This document shows positions 16,689 to 25,456 of a stretch of DNA of 64,000 nt, piece after piece; within the stretch, counting starts at the first letter, position 1, and each line of letters begins with the position of its first letter. A program made the translations under genes and the position numbers. Source of the stretch: Bradyrhizobium sp. SK17. GTDB taxonomy: Bacteria; Pseudomonadota; Alphaproteobacteria; Rhizobiales; Xanthobacteraceae. The notes beneath the pieces are model-generated. The model made no database searches. It was given only the letters and a program-made list of their open reading frames with translations, and was not told where the DNA came from. The stretch covers positions 124,001-188,000 of the forward strand of contig NZ_CP025114.1 of assembly GCF_002831585.1 (NCBI RefSeq). The letters are read 5' to 3'.

Positions 16689-17345
16689 ATGCGAATTCTG
16701 CTAATTGAGGACGACCCGATGATCGGCAAAAGCCTGGTCCGTGCGTTGCGCGATCAAGGCATGTCCGTTGATTGGACAACGAGCGACATTGAGGGCGAAG
16801 AAGCATTGGCCGTCGGAGGCCACGCGCTGGTGCTGCTGGATCTGGGGCTGCCTGGCAAATCAGGACTGGATGTTCTCAGGACCGCGCGAGCGGCCGGAAA
16901 CAAAATTCCTGTCGTCGTGCTGACGGCTCGCGACGACCTGGACAACAGGATCGCTGGTCTGGACCTGGGAGCCGACGACTATATCACCAAACCATTTGAA
17001 GTACGCGAACTCGTCGCACGAATGCGCGCCGTCATGCGAAGGCAAAGCGGTTCCGCCAGATCGGTGCTCGAAGCAGGTGGGATTACATTAGATATGGAGA
17101 CTCATGAAGTGGCCTTCCGAGGCAACCACGTCCTGCTTCCCGCTCGCGAATTCGCGCTGATGCGAGCTCTGATGGACAGACCCGGCGCTATCCTGTCTCG
17201 CGAACAGATCGAGAAGCGGCTCTACGGCTGGGGCGAGGAAGCGGAAAGCAATGCGGTCGATGTCTTGATCCACTCGGTCCGCAAAAAATTTGACAAAGAC
17301 ATCATCCAGAATGTCCGGGGGATGATCATCAAGACCTCGCCATGA
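16689..17345 (+). CDS. OmpR/PhoP-type response regulator
   Basis: A 218-residue regulator: receiver domain with EDD near the start, the phospho-acceptor in VLLDLGLPG (Asp ~51), TAR and the Lys of DDYITKPFEVREL. The C-terminal winged helix contains LLPAREFALMRALMDRPG and AESNAVDVLIHSVRKKF. The end (NVRGMIIKTSP) is three or so residues shorter than usual, where GxGY/GAGW is expected in the wing. Its stop overlaps the start of a sensor kinase gene (ATGA), but that kinase is broken. It parallels the intact pair at 37557-39526. Confidence 0.9.
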   Translation: MRILLIEDDPMIGKSLVRALRDQGMSVDWTTSDIEGEEALAVGGHALVLLDLGLPGKSGLDVLRTARAAGNKIPVVVLTARDDLDNRIAGLDLGADDYITKPFEVRELVARMRAVMRRQSGSARSVLEAGGITLDMETHEVAFRGNHVLLPAREFALMRALMDRPGAILSREQIEKRLYGWGEEAESNAVDVLIHSVRKKFDKDIIQNVRGMIIKTSP

Positions 17346-18652
17346 ACTCCTTACGAAACACTGCGCTTGTGTGGATGACCTCGCTCCTGACAGTCGTGGG
17401 GATATTAGCAGTCGTGATTTCGTATCAACTGGCGCGAAACGAGGCCGCAGGCTTCCTCGACAGCCAGCTACGTCAGATCGCACTCAACGCCGGCCAGGGA
17501 TTGGTCGCCGACGCGGCACCCCCGGCAGTCTACGATCCGGAGGACGACTTCGCTATTCAGATATGGGACGCTCCGGCAAAGAAGATCAGAAATTCTTCCG
17601 GCGGAATAGAGGTGCCTCTTCAGGCAAGTCCGGGCTTTGCGACAATTTCGGCAAGCGGCGAAGAGTGGCGAGTCTACATTGGGCGATGCCCGACGTACCG
17701 TGCAGGTCGCACAGCGCATGGTCGTTCGACAGGAGCTCGCCGAGAGCGCTGCGATCGCCCGCGGCCGCGCCGATCCTGACCGTTATTCCGTTGACCTGGC
17801 TCGTTATTGGCTAGTCGCTTGGCGGCGTAATGGGAAGTTGGCGCAGCTTGCGCAGGCGATCGCCGATCGCGGCGGCGATAGCAAGGAACCTCTCTCCGTC
17901 GAGGGAGTGCCGAGGGAGGTGAGGCCCCTGGTTGACGCGATGAATATTTTGATTGGGCGTTTGCAAATCGCGCTCGATCAACAGCGGCGCTTCGTTTCCG
18001 ATGCCGCCCATGAATTGCGGACGCCCCTGACGGCACTACAGCTTCAGATCGAGAACTTGTGGAACGATGCCCCCGTTGGCAAAACCGGGCAGGCAGCTTT
18101 GGAATTGGGCAACGGGATCCGCCGCGCCTCGGTCCTGCTGGAACAACTTCTCCGGATGGCGAGGTTCGAAGCACCTGTCGGGCTGGAGCATTGGGCACGG
18201 ATCAGCTTGTCGGGCCTCATAACCGAATGCGTGGCCGACCAGATGGCGATCGCGACCGGCAAGGAGATCGATCTAGGCATCGTTGCGCGGGATCCCGTTG
18301 AAATCTCGGGCGCGCCGAGCGACTGAAGATTCTTTTTGGAAACCTTCTGAACAACGCAGTCCGCTACACTCCGCGCGGCGGGATGATCGACGTCTCGGTG
18401 CGATTTGCGCATGGCAACGCCGTTGTGGAGTTTGTGGATTCCGACTACGGGGTGGCGGAGAGCGATTTGCCTCGCCTTTTCGATCGATCTTTTCGGGCGG
18501 CTCCGGCTGAAATCGATGGCAGCGGATTGGAGCTTGCGATCGTGCACGCGATCGCCAGGCGTCACGGATGGGTCGTGACGGTCGAAAACCGGACCGATCG
18601 ATCGGGCATGATCGCGCGGGTCACCGGGCCAGGCTTCCTCATTCCCTCCTAA
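17342..18652 (+). pseudogene. Sensor histidine kinase, frameshifted and degenerate
   Basis: Frame 1 (to ~17690) gives an N-terminal helix and periplasmic domain ending GEEWRVYIG. After shifts around 17690-17830 the frame gives QRRFVSDAAHELRTPLTAL (His box) up to GAPSD at 18326. A third frame carries the N box FGNLLNNAVRYTPRGG and the end. The G1 box reads DSDYGV instead of DTGPG and the G2 box reads GSGLELAIV instead of GTGLGLAIV, so ATP binding is also damaged. This is decay beyond a read error. The intact homologue is at 37557-38870. Confidence 0.85.
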
Positions 18653-18719
18653 GTCTTCGCGACTACTTTGGGCCAGTAAGTCCATCCTTGCTGATGGATC
18701 GCTATTGGAATTCTCCGTG

Positions 18720-19298
18720 ATGTTCGAAGCGTTGACCGATCGCCTTTTCGACGCAATCGCGGCAGCGTCAACGCTTGCAGGAGGGAGCCTCACCTTCGCA
18801 ATGTTGTGGGCTCAATCTGCTGTGTATCTCGGTCCGTGCCCTGCTCGTCCTCCTCTGGATTTTGGGGCGCACGCCGAGCGGCGGGCTGCCGTCGATGCCG
18901 GCTTTTCGTCGCTTCTGGCGTTGACGACGGCGGTCATCGTCTCGTCCGTATGGATGCATCCTCGTCCCTTCACGGTTCTGCCAATCCGCAACTATCTCAA
19001 TCACACTCCGGACAGTTCCTTTCCAAGCGATCACGGCACCCTGTTATTCGCACTGGGCTTCGCACTCTTGATATCCACATCCAGGCCAGGTCGTCAGTTT
19101 GGATCTCTGGCTGTGGTTCTGGGCGTCTCGGTGGGCTGGGCTCGAATCTTTCTCGGCGCTCACTATCCATTGGATATTGTTGGCGCTGCCGTGGTAGCCG
19201 CGATAGCCGTATTGGTCGTTGCATCGCCCGGGGGGCCGCACAATTGGCGCACGCCTGACCGTTTGGGGGGAGCATCTTTTTGGCTGGTCGATCGCTAA
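18720..19298 (+). CDS. PAP2-family lipid phosphatase
   Basis: A ~192-residue membrane phosphatase with VWMHPRPF, SSFPSDHGTLLF and GWARIFLGAHYPLDIVGA, the three PAP2 motifs. This group includes undecaprenyl-pyrophosphate phosphatases. Between ~18800 and ~18900 the frame reads a poorly hydrophobic stretch (GPCPARPPLDFGAHAERR). The next frame there would give a proper helix, LLVLLWILGR, followed by TPSGGLPSMPAF. Two compensating indels may thus have scrambled a transmembrane segment. Start taken as ATG at 18720. A relative is at 33090-33704. Confidence 0.75.
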   Translation: MFEALTDRLFDAIAAASTLAGGSLTFAMLWAQSAVYLGPCPARPPLDFGAHAERRAAVDAGFSSLLALTTAVIVSSVWMHPRPFTVLPIRNYLNHTPDSSFPSDHGTLLFALGFALLISTSRPGRQFGSLAVVLGVSVGWARIFLGAHYPLDIVGAAVVAAIAVLVVASPGGPHNWRTPDRLGGASFWLVDR

Positions 19299-19364
19299 GA
19301 ATCTACGGCAACGCTTTTAAAAATCGACGTCCCGTCTTCGATCTGAAACTGTTTGGCATGTCAA

Positions 19365-19619
19365 ATGAACGATAAGCGGACTGCATCGCGACATCGCGTT
19401 TTCAAAGCGGGGAAAATAGCATTTGATGGTGGTGTGATCGATTGCACCGTTCGCAACCTTTCAAAAACCGGCGCGGCGTTGGAAGTCGAGAGCCCCGTCG
19501 GCATTCCTCACAAATTCACCGTGGTGATCGAATCGGATCGCATCCGGCGGGGTTGCCATGTCGTTTGGCGGAAGGAGCGGCGCATTGGCGTCATGTTCCA
19601 CAACGACCCGGAAAACTGA
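19365..19619 (+). CDS. PilZ domain protein (84 aa)
   Basis: A single small PilZ domain: RTASRHRVFKAGKIAF, then DCTVRNLSKTGAALEV, then SPVGIPHKF and the final strands CHVVWRKERRIGVMF. The RxxxR-like RHR and the (D/N)xSxxG-like NLSKTG motifs suggest cyclic di-GMP binding. Being one domain, it would act by binding a partner. It is the intact counterpart of the remnants at 1959-2160 and 35195-35290. Ribosome site is weak. Confidence 0.85.
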   Translation: MNDKRTASRHRVFKAGKIAFDGGVIDCTVRNLSKTGAALEVESPVGIPHKFTVVIESDRIRRGCHVVWRKERRIGVMFHNDPEN

Positions 19620-19741
19620 AATATGGTTCGCGCGGAAGCCCTTGCCGTGTGGAACAAAGTTGAATTTCAAGCAATGTCTAAATGCCTTTTCGATGAGTCC
19701 CTCATTTTCTCCTAACAATTGATGGCTACAGATCCCTGACG

Positions 19742-20077
19742 GTGGCGACTTACGGCATCCAGGAAATCCACACGTCACAGCTTGCGAACAATCTATCCCG
19801 CGCGACCTTGATCGGACTTACTCTTCTGACCGCGACCGCTTCGTCCGCCATGGGCGGCAGCAGCTTCGCAAAGGAAGCTGCGATCACCCTCGATCAGGCC
19901 CGCGCCGCCGCGACGAAGGCGCAGCCGGGCACAATTCTCGATCAGGAGCTCGAGCACCGCAAGGGCGGCTCCGGCTTGCGTTACTCCTTCGACATCAAGG
20001 TCGGGGCGATCACCCACGAAGTTGGCATCGACGCCAAAACCGGAACCGTTCTGCAGAACTCGGCTGAAAAGCGATGA
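19742..20077 (+). CDS. PepSY domain periplasmic protein, copy 1
   Basis: A 111-residue protein: signal-like segment (SRATLIGLTLLTATASSA), then one PepSY repeat with ITLDQARAAATKAQPG, DQELEHRKGGSGLRYSFDI and EVGIDAKTGTVLQN. PepSY domains are thought to bind or inhibit partners outside the cytoplasm and often sit beside two-component systems that respond to cations. The start (GTG 19742) is uncertain; the first ~15 residues do not resemble the second copy at 37106-37423. It belongs to the same module as the regulator at 16689 and COG4705 at 20845. Confidence 0.85.
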   Translation: MATYGIQEIHTSQLANNLSRATLIGLTLLTATASSAMGGSSFAKEAAITLDQARAAATKAQPGTILDQELEHRKGGSGLRYSFDIKVGAITHEVGIDAKTGTVLQNSAEKR

Positions 20078-20109
20078 TGTGACGCGGTCGACCATTCGGA
20101 GACAGGATC

Positions 20110-20702
20110 ATGACCCGTGCAAGCCCCTCACGGCCCCATTCCCTCGCTATAGCCGGCATTCTCGCCGCGAGCCTGGGCCTGGGACCACATATTATGACAA
20201 CTGCGATGGCGGAGGATACCGTGATCGCTCCGGAGAAGAATCCCCGGGCGACATTCCAGACAGTCAGGTGTTCATCGAATATCGCTCGCCGCTCGGGTTC
20301 ACCATCAAGGTACCGGAGGGTTGGGCGCGTCGTGAGACAAAAAGCGGCGTCACGTTCAGCGACAAGTACAACACGGTGCGGACGACAATTGAAGAACACG
20401 TTGAACCGCTCACGATTGCCGTTGTGAAAAACGAATTGACGGCTCAACTCGAGATGTCCGGTAAGGCGGTACGAATCTCGGGGGTCACATTAACGAGTGT
20501 TCCTTCGGGGCCGGCCATCGTCATCTCATACGCTTCGAATTCGGATGCAAATCCGGTGACCAACAAGGCGATCCGCCTGGAGAACGAACGTTACTTCTTC
20601 TGGAAGGGCGGTAAGCTTACCACCTTGACTCTGTCGGCGCCATACGGCGCGGACGACGCCGATCAGTGGCTCCTGATGGCGAAGAGCTTTAGGTGGCTCT
20701 GA
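20110..20702 (+). pseudogene. Secreted PsbP-like hypothetical protein with one frameshift
   Basis: The ATG at 20110 (GGAGACAGG upstream) opens a signal peptide, SLAIAGILAASLGLG, ending MAEDTVIAPEKNP. The remainder, SQVFIEYRSPLGFTIKVPEGW to WLLMAKSFRWL, is in another frame, so an indel lies near 20245 in a CCCCGGG run. The mature part resembles small PsbP-like lipoproteins of unknown role. With one base corrected it would be a normal ~197-residue secreted protein, so either a sequencing error or a recent mutation is possible. Confidence 0.6.
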
Positions 20703-20844
20703 TGATAACGACCACGACGACGCAAAGCTGCGAATATCGTTGCAACATCGTCTGCGTCGTTTGGCGACCGCAAGGCTTCGCGACGCTGGCCGTTCGCCGC
20801 GCGATGAGAGAGCTGCAAACTGAACAATCAATGGGGCGCATCCT

Positions 20845-21639
20845 ATGATCGCGATGGAAAATCAGCGTGTTTCGACCATGCTCAACAAGGTTCCGGAAAT
20901 CACTATCTCGTTCTGGATCATCAAGGCCCTGGCCGTGACCGTCGGCGAGACGGCCGCCGATTTCCTGAACACAAATCTGGGTTTTGGACTCACGGTCACC
21001 TCGTGGATTATGAGTGCGTTTCTTGCCGTCGCACTGATCGTACAGTTCGCGCGCAAAAAATATGTCCCGTCGATCTACTGGATCTCCGTCGTGCTCATCA
21101 GCGTCGTCGGCACCTTGATTACAGACAATCTCGTCGACAACCTCGGCATCAGTCTCAAGGCGACCACGCTCTTTTTCGGCATGGCGCTGCTCGTCACATT
21201 CGCCGTGTGGTATGCGGTTGAGCGAACACTGTCGATCCATACAATCTATACGACGCGCCGCGAAGCGTTCTACTGGCTCGCTATTTTGCTCACCTTCGCT
21301 CTCGGCACGGCGGGCGGGGATCTCACAGCAGAAGGGCTGGGGCTGGGTTACGCACAGGCGGGACTCATATTCGGCGCGCTAATCGCGGTCGTCGCATTCG
21401 CCTACTATTTCCTGAAGATGGATGCGGTTCTGTCATTCTGGCTCGCCTATATTCTGACCCGCCCGTTGGGAGCTTCGTTCGGCGATCTGCTTTCGCAGCC
21501 GCTCGACAAGGGCGGACTGGGGCTCGGCACGACGCTCACCAGCGTGATCTTCTTCGTATGCATTTTCGGCCTCATTGTTTTTATGACTATCAGACATGGC
21601 AATCGCGGATCGTCCTATAAAGCATCCGGTAAAAGCTGA
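20845..21639 (+). CDS. COG4705 membrane protein, copy B
   Basis: A 264-residue protein with about seven transmembrane helices in two similar halves. Half one: NKVPEITISFWIIKALAVTVGETAADFLN. Half two: EAFYWLAILLTFALGTAGGDLTAEGLGLGY and SFWLAYILTRPLGASFGDLLSQP. The polar residues in GET and GTAGGD sit inside helices and look functional. The family (COG4705) has no established role. This copy diverges most from the other three. It follows the PepSY and PsbP-like genes in the first two-component module. Confidence 0.88.
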   Translation: MIAMENQRVSTMLNKVPEITISFWIIKALAVTVGETAADFLNTNLGFGLTVTSWIMSAFLAVALIVQFARKKYVPSIYWISVVLISVVGTLITDNLVDNLGISLKATTLFFGMALLVTFAVWYAVERTLSIHTIYTTRREAFYWLAILLTFALGTAGGDLTAEGLGLGYAQAGLIFGALIAVVAFAYYFLKMDAVLSFWLAYILTRPLGASFGDLLSQPLDKGGLGLGTTLTSVIFFVCIFGLIVFMTIRHGNRGSSYKASGKS

Positions 21640-21959
21640 AGTTTGCATTCAGATCCGGCGACCTTCAAACGAGCACAAGTTCGTTTGGAGGTCGCCGGAT
21701 TCGTGCAGGGCCTGGTGTTCGTGTCCTCCGGCGATAGCCATTGGCTTGAGTATGGGTCGGATTCCGCGATCCATCCGCGATCAGAGACAGACGGGAGTCT
21801 GCGAGCAGCCGAACCCCTTATTCGCCACTAAGTCCCGACGATTATGTTTTCGAACGGGCACCTCGCACGAGAAACCGACATGTCTCAAAAACAATGTGAA
21901 TCCGGATCGCGCCAATGGTGCATCCAAAAGGTCAGAACGACCGCCGGAGGAGGGCTTTG
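21640..21959. other. 320-base gap between COG4705 copy B and the ABC transporter genes
   Basis: Holds the strong hairpin at 21653-21700 and a 62-codon open frame (21643-21831) that reads through that hairpin and has no recognisable product. The ABC gene's ribosome site is at ~21946. Nothing else is seen. Confidence 0.4.
21653..21700. repeat. Near-perfect 20-base inverted repeat (hairpin)
   Basis: Arms 21653-21672 and 21681-21700 pair at 19 of 20 positions, the exception being a T/G that still wobble-pairs in RNA, around an 8-base loop GCACAAGT. It starts 13 bases after the COG4705 stop. There is no T-run after either arm, so it is not a classic terminator. It may be an mRNA 3'-end stabiliser or a palindromic repeat element. 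Confidence 0.75.
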
Positions 21960-22625
21960 ATGGCGGCTATTCAGGCCTTCGACCTCTATCGCTTCTTTCA
22001 CACGCGCGACTCCGAAACGTTGGCTTTGCGCGGCGTAAACTTGCGGATCGAGGCAGGAGAGATGATTGCCATGGTCGGGCCCTCCGGGAGCGGAAAGTCG
22101 ACGTTGCTGTCCTGTCTCGCGGGGCTCGACGAGCCAGACGGCGGATACGTCGAGCTCTCCGGCGAGCGCCTCACAACACTCCGGCCCGAAGCCGTGCGGG
22201 CGAGCCGCCGAGCGGAGGGCATCGGCATTCTGATGCAGCCCGGAAACTTGTTTCCGACTTTGTCCATTGCCGACAACGTCAGGCTGCCGATGGCCATGAT
22301 CGGCAAACCGAACGCGGCAAGGATTGGAGCGCTCTTGCATGACGTCGACCTCACAGACCGCCAGCATGCCCGTCCAGGCCATTTGTCAGGTGGCGAAGCG
22401 GCGCGAGCCGGATTGGCCGTCGCTCTGGCCACCTCCCCGCGCGTTCTTTTTGCCGATGAGCCCACAGGGCAAGTCGACGCCGCGGCAGAGGAGCGCGTGC
22501 TGGATCTTCTTGGCAGACAACGCGCGGCCGGGACTGCAATTTTGATTGCGACACATAGCCAGGCGCTCGCCGGACGGGCGGACCGGGTCATTCGCCTCGA
22601 AGACGGACGTATTGTCGATGTCTAA
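21960..22625 (+). CDS. ABC transporter ATP-binding protein (MacB/LolD-like)
   Basis: A 221-residue nucleotide-binding subunit, complete: Walker A GPSGSGKST (~residue 40), Q-loop MQPGNLFPTLS, signature LSGGEAARAGLAVALA, Walker B VLFADEPTGQVD and the switch His in ATHSQ. It is of the type that works with FtsX-like permeases to export lipoproteins or small molecules. GGAGG precedes the ATG at 21960. Its partner genes immediately downstream are truncated and fused, so this ATPase probably has no working permease. Confidence 0.88.
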   Translation: MAAIQAFDLYRFFHTRDSETLALRGVNLRIEAGEMIAMVGPSGSGKSTLLSCLAGLDEPDGGYVELSGERLTTLRPEAVRASRRAEGIGILMQPGNLFPTLSIADNVRLPMAMIGKPNAARIGALLHDVDLTDRQHARPGHLSGGEAARAGLAVALATSPRVLFADEPTGQVDAAAEERVLDLLGRQRAAGTAILIATHSQALAGRADRVIRLEDGRIVDV

Positions 22626-23378
22626 ATCATTCATCCAAGCGATCGACGTCGCCAGGCAGTTTCGGCAGGCCAACAGAACTGTCGAAGCCCTGCTTCCTGC
22701 CTCATTCGTCGTCCGGTCTGGCGACCGGATTGCCCTCGTCGGTCCCTCCGGCAGCGGGAAGTCAACGCTGCTGCACCTGATGGCGGGACTCGACACAACG
22801 ACTGGCGGAAAGCTGGCCTGGCCTGAACTCGGTACGCGCAGCGGGCTGCGCCCGAGACGGATCGGAATGGTGTTTCAAACGCCGGGCCTTATCGCGCACG
22901 ACGCTTTGCCGCCCGATCCGGGCGCCGCCTTCATTCAGGCGCAGCAAACCGCCAATAATTTCGAGGCGCGCGTCGCCAACAATCTCGTCGCTCGATTGGA
23001 TGGCGCGCGCAGTGACGCCCTCTACGCCAAGGTGCTGTTCCTGTTTCTTGGTCTTCCGGGGGTCACGCTCGCAATCCTTTTGACTCTGGCGGTGGCGATG
23101 TCGGGGACGGAGCTGCGGCAGCGCGAGCAGGCGCTTTTGCGAACCCGGGCGCATCGCTGGCGCAGATATTGCGGTTGGCAGGCGCCGAAGCGCTGACCAT
23201 CGGAACCGTCGGAGTGGTCCTCGGCATCGCTCTCGCCGGTCTCGTGGCCTGGACCTCATGGCGGGTGACGGACGCGCGCCTTATCGCGCCCTACTTCGCT
23301 CTGGCGGCCGCAGTCGGTTTCGCGCTCGCCATCGCGGCGTTGTCAGCACGCTCACCACATAGGCCAGCGCAAACATAG
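22618..23378 (+). pseudogene. Fused remains of a second ABC ATPase and an FtsX-like permease
   Basis: Starts with an ATG that overlaps the previous gene by 8 bases and reads as an ABC ATPase through Walker A (GPSGSGKSTLLHLMAGLD) to the Q-loop (VFQTPGL). Near base 22905 it switches in frame to permease sequence: FEARVANNLVARLDG and VLFLFLGLPGVTLAILLTLA. Around 23140 a frameshift occurs. The last helices (TIGTVGVVLGIALAGLVAW) continue to 23378. A deletion therefore removed the rest of the ATPase and the front of the permease. No function expected. Confidence 0.85.
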
Positions 23379-23512
23379 AGGCGAACGTGACCGGCATCCA
23401 CCGCCAGCCTGCCGTTTCACGCCAGATGGCGAGCGTCGACGCGCATTGCGGCGAAGATATACCGCGCCAGCAGTGAAAACGCGGTCGCTAGACATCACTT
23501 GAAGAGCTATGA

Positions 23513-23566
23513 ATGCAACAGGTGTTGCATTGAACTGACTACTCAGATATGCAACAGGTGTTTCAG
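23513..23566. promoter_or_regulatory. Tandem palindromic operator and possible promoter before chrB
   Basis: ATGCAACA-GG-TGTTGCAT (23513-23530) is an inverted repeat with perfect 8-base arms. ATGCAACAGGTGTTTCAG (23549-23566) repeats its left two-thirds 36 bases further on. TTGCAT (23525-23530), 17 bases, and TATGCA (23548-23553) could form -35 and -10 boxes overlapping both repeats. This layout suits a dimeric repressor. ChrB itself is a candidate, as it regulates chromate genes in other bacteria. Confidence 0.55.
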
Positions 23567-23580
23567 CGGAGAGATATCTC

Positions 23581-24201
23581 ATTCCAATTCAATGGCTTCT
23601 TTTCTTGGGGCAACTTCCTGCCGCTCCGTCCAGCGGGCGGGTTGCGCTGTGGAGACGCCTTCGCGCTGCCGGTGCTGCCAGCGTGCTGAATGGGGCGTGG
23701 GTCCTACCTGTTACGGACGAGCACAAACTGCTTTATGCCCAGCTCGTCGAGATAGTACGCGCGCAGGGCGGCAGCGCCACCGTCTTTGCAACCACTGCAA
23801 CCAGCGAAGAAGAAGAGCAAGCCATCGTTGCCCGGTTTCAGGCGGACCGAGCACGCGAATACGACGAGTTCTCCGAGCGCTCCGGCGAATTTTTTGCCGA
23901 GATCGAAAAGGAGACGCGTCGTCGGAAATTCACGTTTGCAGAACTTGAAGAGATCGAGGACGACCTCGACAAGCTTTCTGCGTGGCTCGCCAAGATCAAG
24001 GCGCGCGACTTTTTTCCCAATGCTCGGATACAGGCGGCGAAGGAAACGCTAGAAACCTGTGGCGCCACCTTGCGAACCTTTGCCGACGAGGTCTATGCGC
24101 AAGAGGGCGTTGTAGACGCGACTGAGGTCAGCACTGGTTCGCTGGATTCCGACATTCCGAATTCTTCTCTCAAGAAGCGCGAGAGACCCCGGCATGGCTG
24201 A
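23581..24201 (+). CDS. chrB: ChrB N-terminal-domain protein (chromate resistance)
   Basis: About 206 residues matching the ChrB N-terminal domain: WLLFLGQLPAAPSSGRVALW, GAASVLNGAWVLP, and a charged helical region FAELEEIEDDLDKLSAWLAK with ARDFFP. ChrB proteins sense or bind chromate; the C-terminal ChrB domain found in longer members is missing. No ATG lies near the conserved WLL start. ATT at 23581, 9 bases after GGAG, is the best-placed codon, and TTG at 23605 would cut into the domain. It overlaps the MFS gene by 8 bases, so it heads that operon. Confidence 0.8.
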   Translation: MPIQWLLFLGQLPAAPSSGRVALWRRLRAAGAASVLNGAWVLPVTDEHKLLYAQLVEIVRAQGGSATVFATTATSEEEEQAIVARFQADRAREYDEFSERSGEFFAEIEKETRRRKFTFAELEEIEDDLDKLSAWLAKIKARDFFPNARIQAAKETLETCGATLRTFADEVYAQEGVVDATEVSTGSLDSDIPNSSLKKRERPRHG

Positions 24202-25456
24202 CCACGTTCTGACGACCTCGATGGCGCTTCGAAACCTGCCGCGCGGAATCTGGGCGCTCGGGTTCGTATCGATGTTCATGGACCTCTCATCCGAGATGAT
24301 CCACGCTCTGCTTCCCGTCTATCTCGTCACCATGCTCGGAGCCTCGGCGCTCACGGTCGGGCTCATCGAGGGTCTTACCGAAGCGACGGCGATGATCACC
24401 AAAATCTTCTCCGGCGCGCTGTCTGATTGGTTGGGCCGCCGCAAGCTGCTGGCCGTTATCGGCTACGGGCTTGCCGCCCTTACCAAGCCAATCTTCCCGC
24501 TCGCGACTACGATTGAGTGGGTCGTGACTGCTCGCTTCCTCGACCGCGTGGGAAAGGGTATTCGCGGGGCACCGCGCGACGCGTTGGTGGCCGATCTCGC
24601 GCCCGCTCCGTTGCGAGGAGCAAGCTTCGGCTTGAGACAATCCCTCGACACGATCGGGGCCTTCCTCGGTCCCCTCGCCGCAATCGGGCTTATGCTTTTC
24701 ACCGGCGATAATTACACCGCGGTGTTCTGGATCGCGGTCATCTCCGCGTTCATCGCGTTTGGCCTGATGGCGTTCGGGGTGAAGGAGCCGGAACGCGCCA
24801 TTGACGCTGCGGCAAGACCCAAGCCGCACTTCGCCGATGTCTGGCGGCTCTCAGGGCCATTCTGGGCCGTGGTAGCGGTTGCGGTGGTGCTGACACTGGC
24901 CCGGTTCAGCGAAGCCTTTCTGGTTCTGCGGGCTCAGAATGTAGGTCTCGCGATTGCGATCGTACCCGTCGTCATGGTCGTTATGAACATTGCTTACGCA
25001 TTCGCGGCTTACCCCGCCGGCGTACTGTCCGATCGGTTCGGGCGTCAGGGCGTCCTGATCGTCGGCGTCGCCACACTCGTGGTCGCCGATCTGCTCCTGG
25101 CACTCACGACGTCAGTGCCCATCCTTTTGTTCGGCGCGGTGTTTTGGGGCCTGCACATGGGCCTGACCCAAGGGCTGCTTGCAACGCTGGTGGCGGACAC
25201 CGCGCCTGCCGATCTGCGCGGAACCGCGTTTGGAGTGTTCAACCTCGCGAGCGGGGTGGCCATGCTCGTCGCCAGCGTGGTCGCCGGAGCGCTCTGGGAT
25301 GTCTACGGACCGATCGCGACTTTCCTGGCCGGCGCGACTTTCACCGCCATCGCTTTGGCCGGCCTGCTCGCTCTACGAAAGCAATTCCGGTTCAGACAAC
25401 ACTTCATCAGCTTAGAGCAATCGGAAACTGTCGATGGATGTGAGCATGGCCGGTAG
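24194..25456 (+). CDS. MFS transporter of the chr operon
   Basis: A 420-residue, 12-helix major facilitator with motif A-like loops GALSDWLGRRKLLAVIGYG and AGVLSDRFGRQGVLIVGV, and RFLDRVGKGIRGAPRDALVAD between helices 4 and 5. This subtype often follows chrB in place of the ChrA chromate pump. The substrate is not known from sequence; export of a metal oxyanion or related compound fits the context. It overlaps chrB by 8 bases and the adaptor gene by 23 bases. Confidence 0.85.
   Translation: MADHVLTTSMALRNLPRGIWALGFVSMFMDLSSEMIHALLPVYLVTMLGASALTVGLIEGLTEATAMITKIFSGALSDWLGRRKLLAVIGYGLAALTKPIFPLATTIEWVVTARFLDRVGKGIRGAPRDALVADLAPAPLRGASFGLRQSLDTIGAFLGPLAAIGLMLFTGDNYTAVFWIAVISAFIAFGLMAFGVKEPERAIDAAARPKPHFADVWRLSGPFWAVVAVAVVLTLARFSEAFLVLRAQNVGLAIAIVPVVMVVMNIAYAFAAYPAGVLSDRFGRQGVLIVGVATLVVADLLLALTTSVPILLFGAVFWGLHMGLTQGLLATLVADTAPADLRGTAFGVFNLASGVAMLVASVVAGALWDVYGPIATFLAGATFTAIALAGLLALRKQFRFRQHFISLEQSETVDGCEHGR

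Noticed and set aside
21643..21831. 62-codon frame after COG4705 copy B
   Set aside because: Reads through the 20-base hairpin, no ribosome site, no family resemblance.
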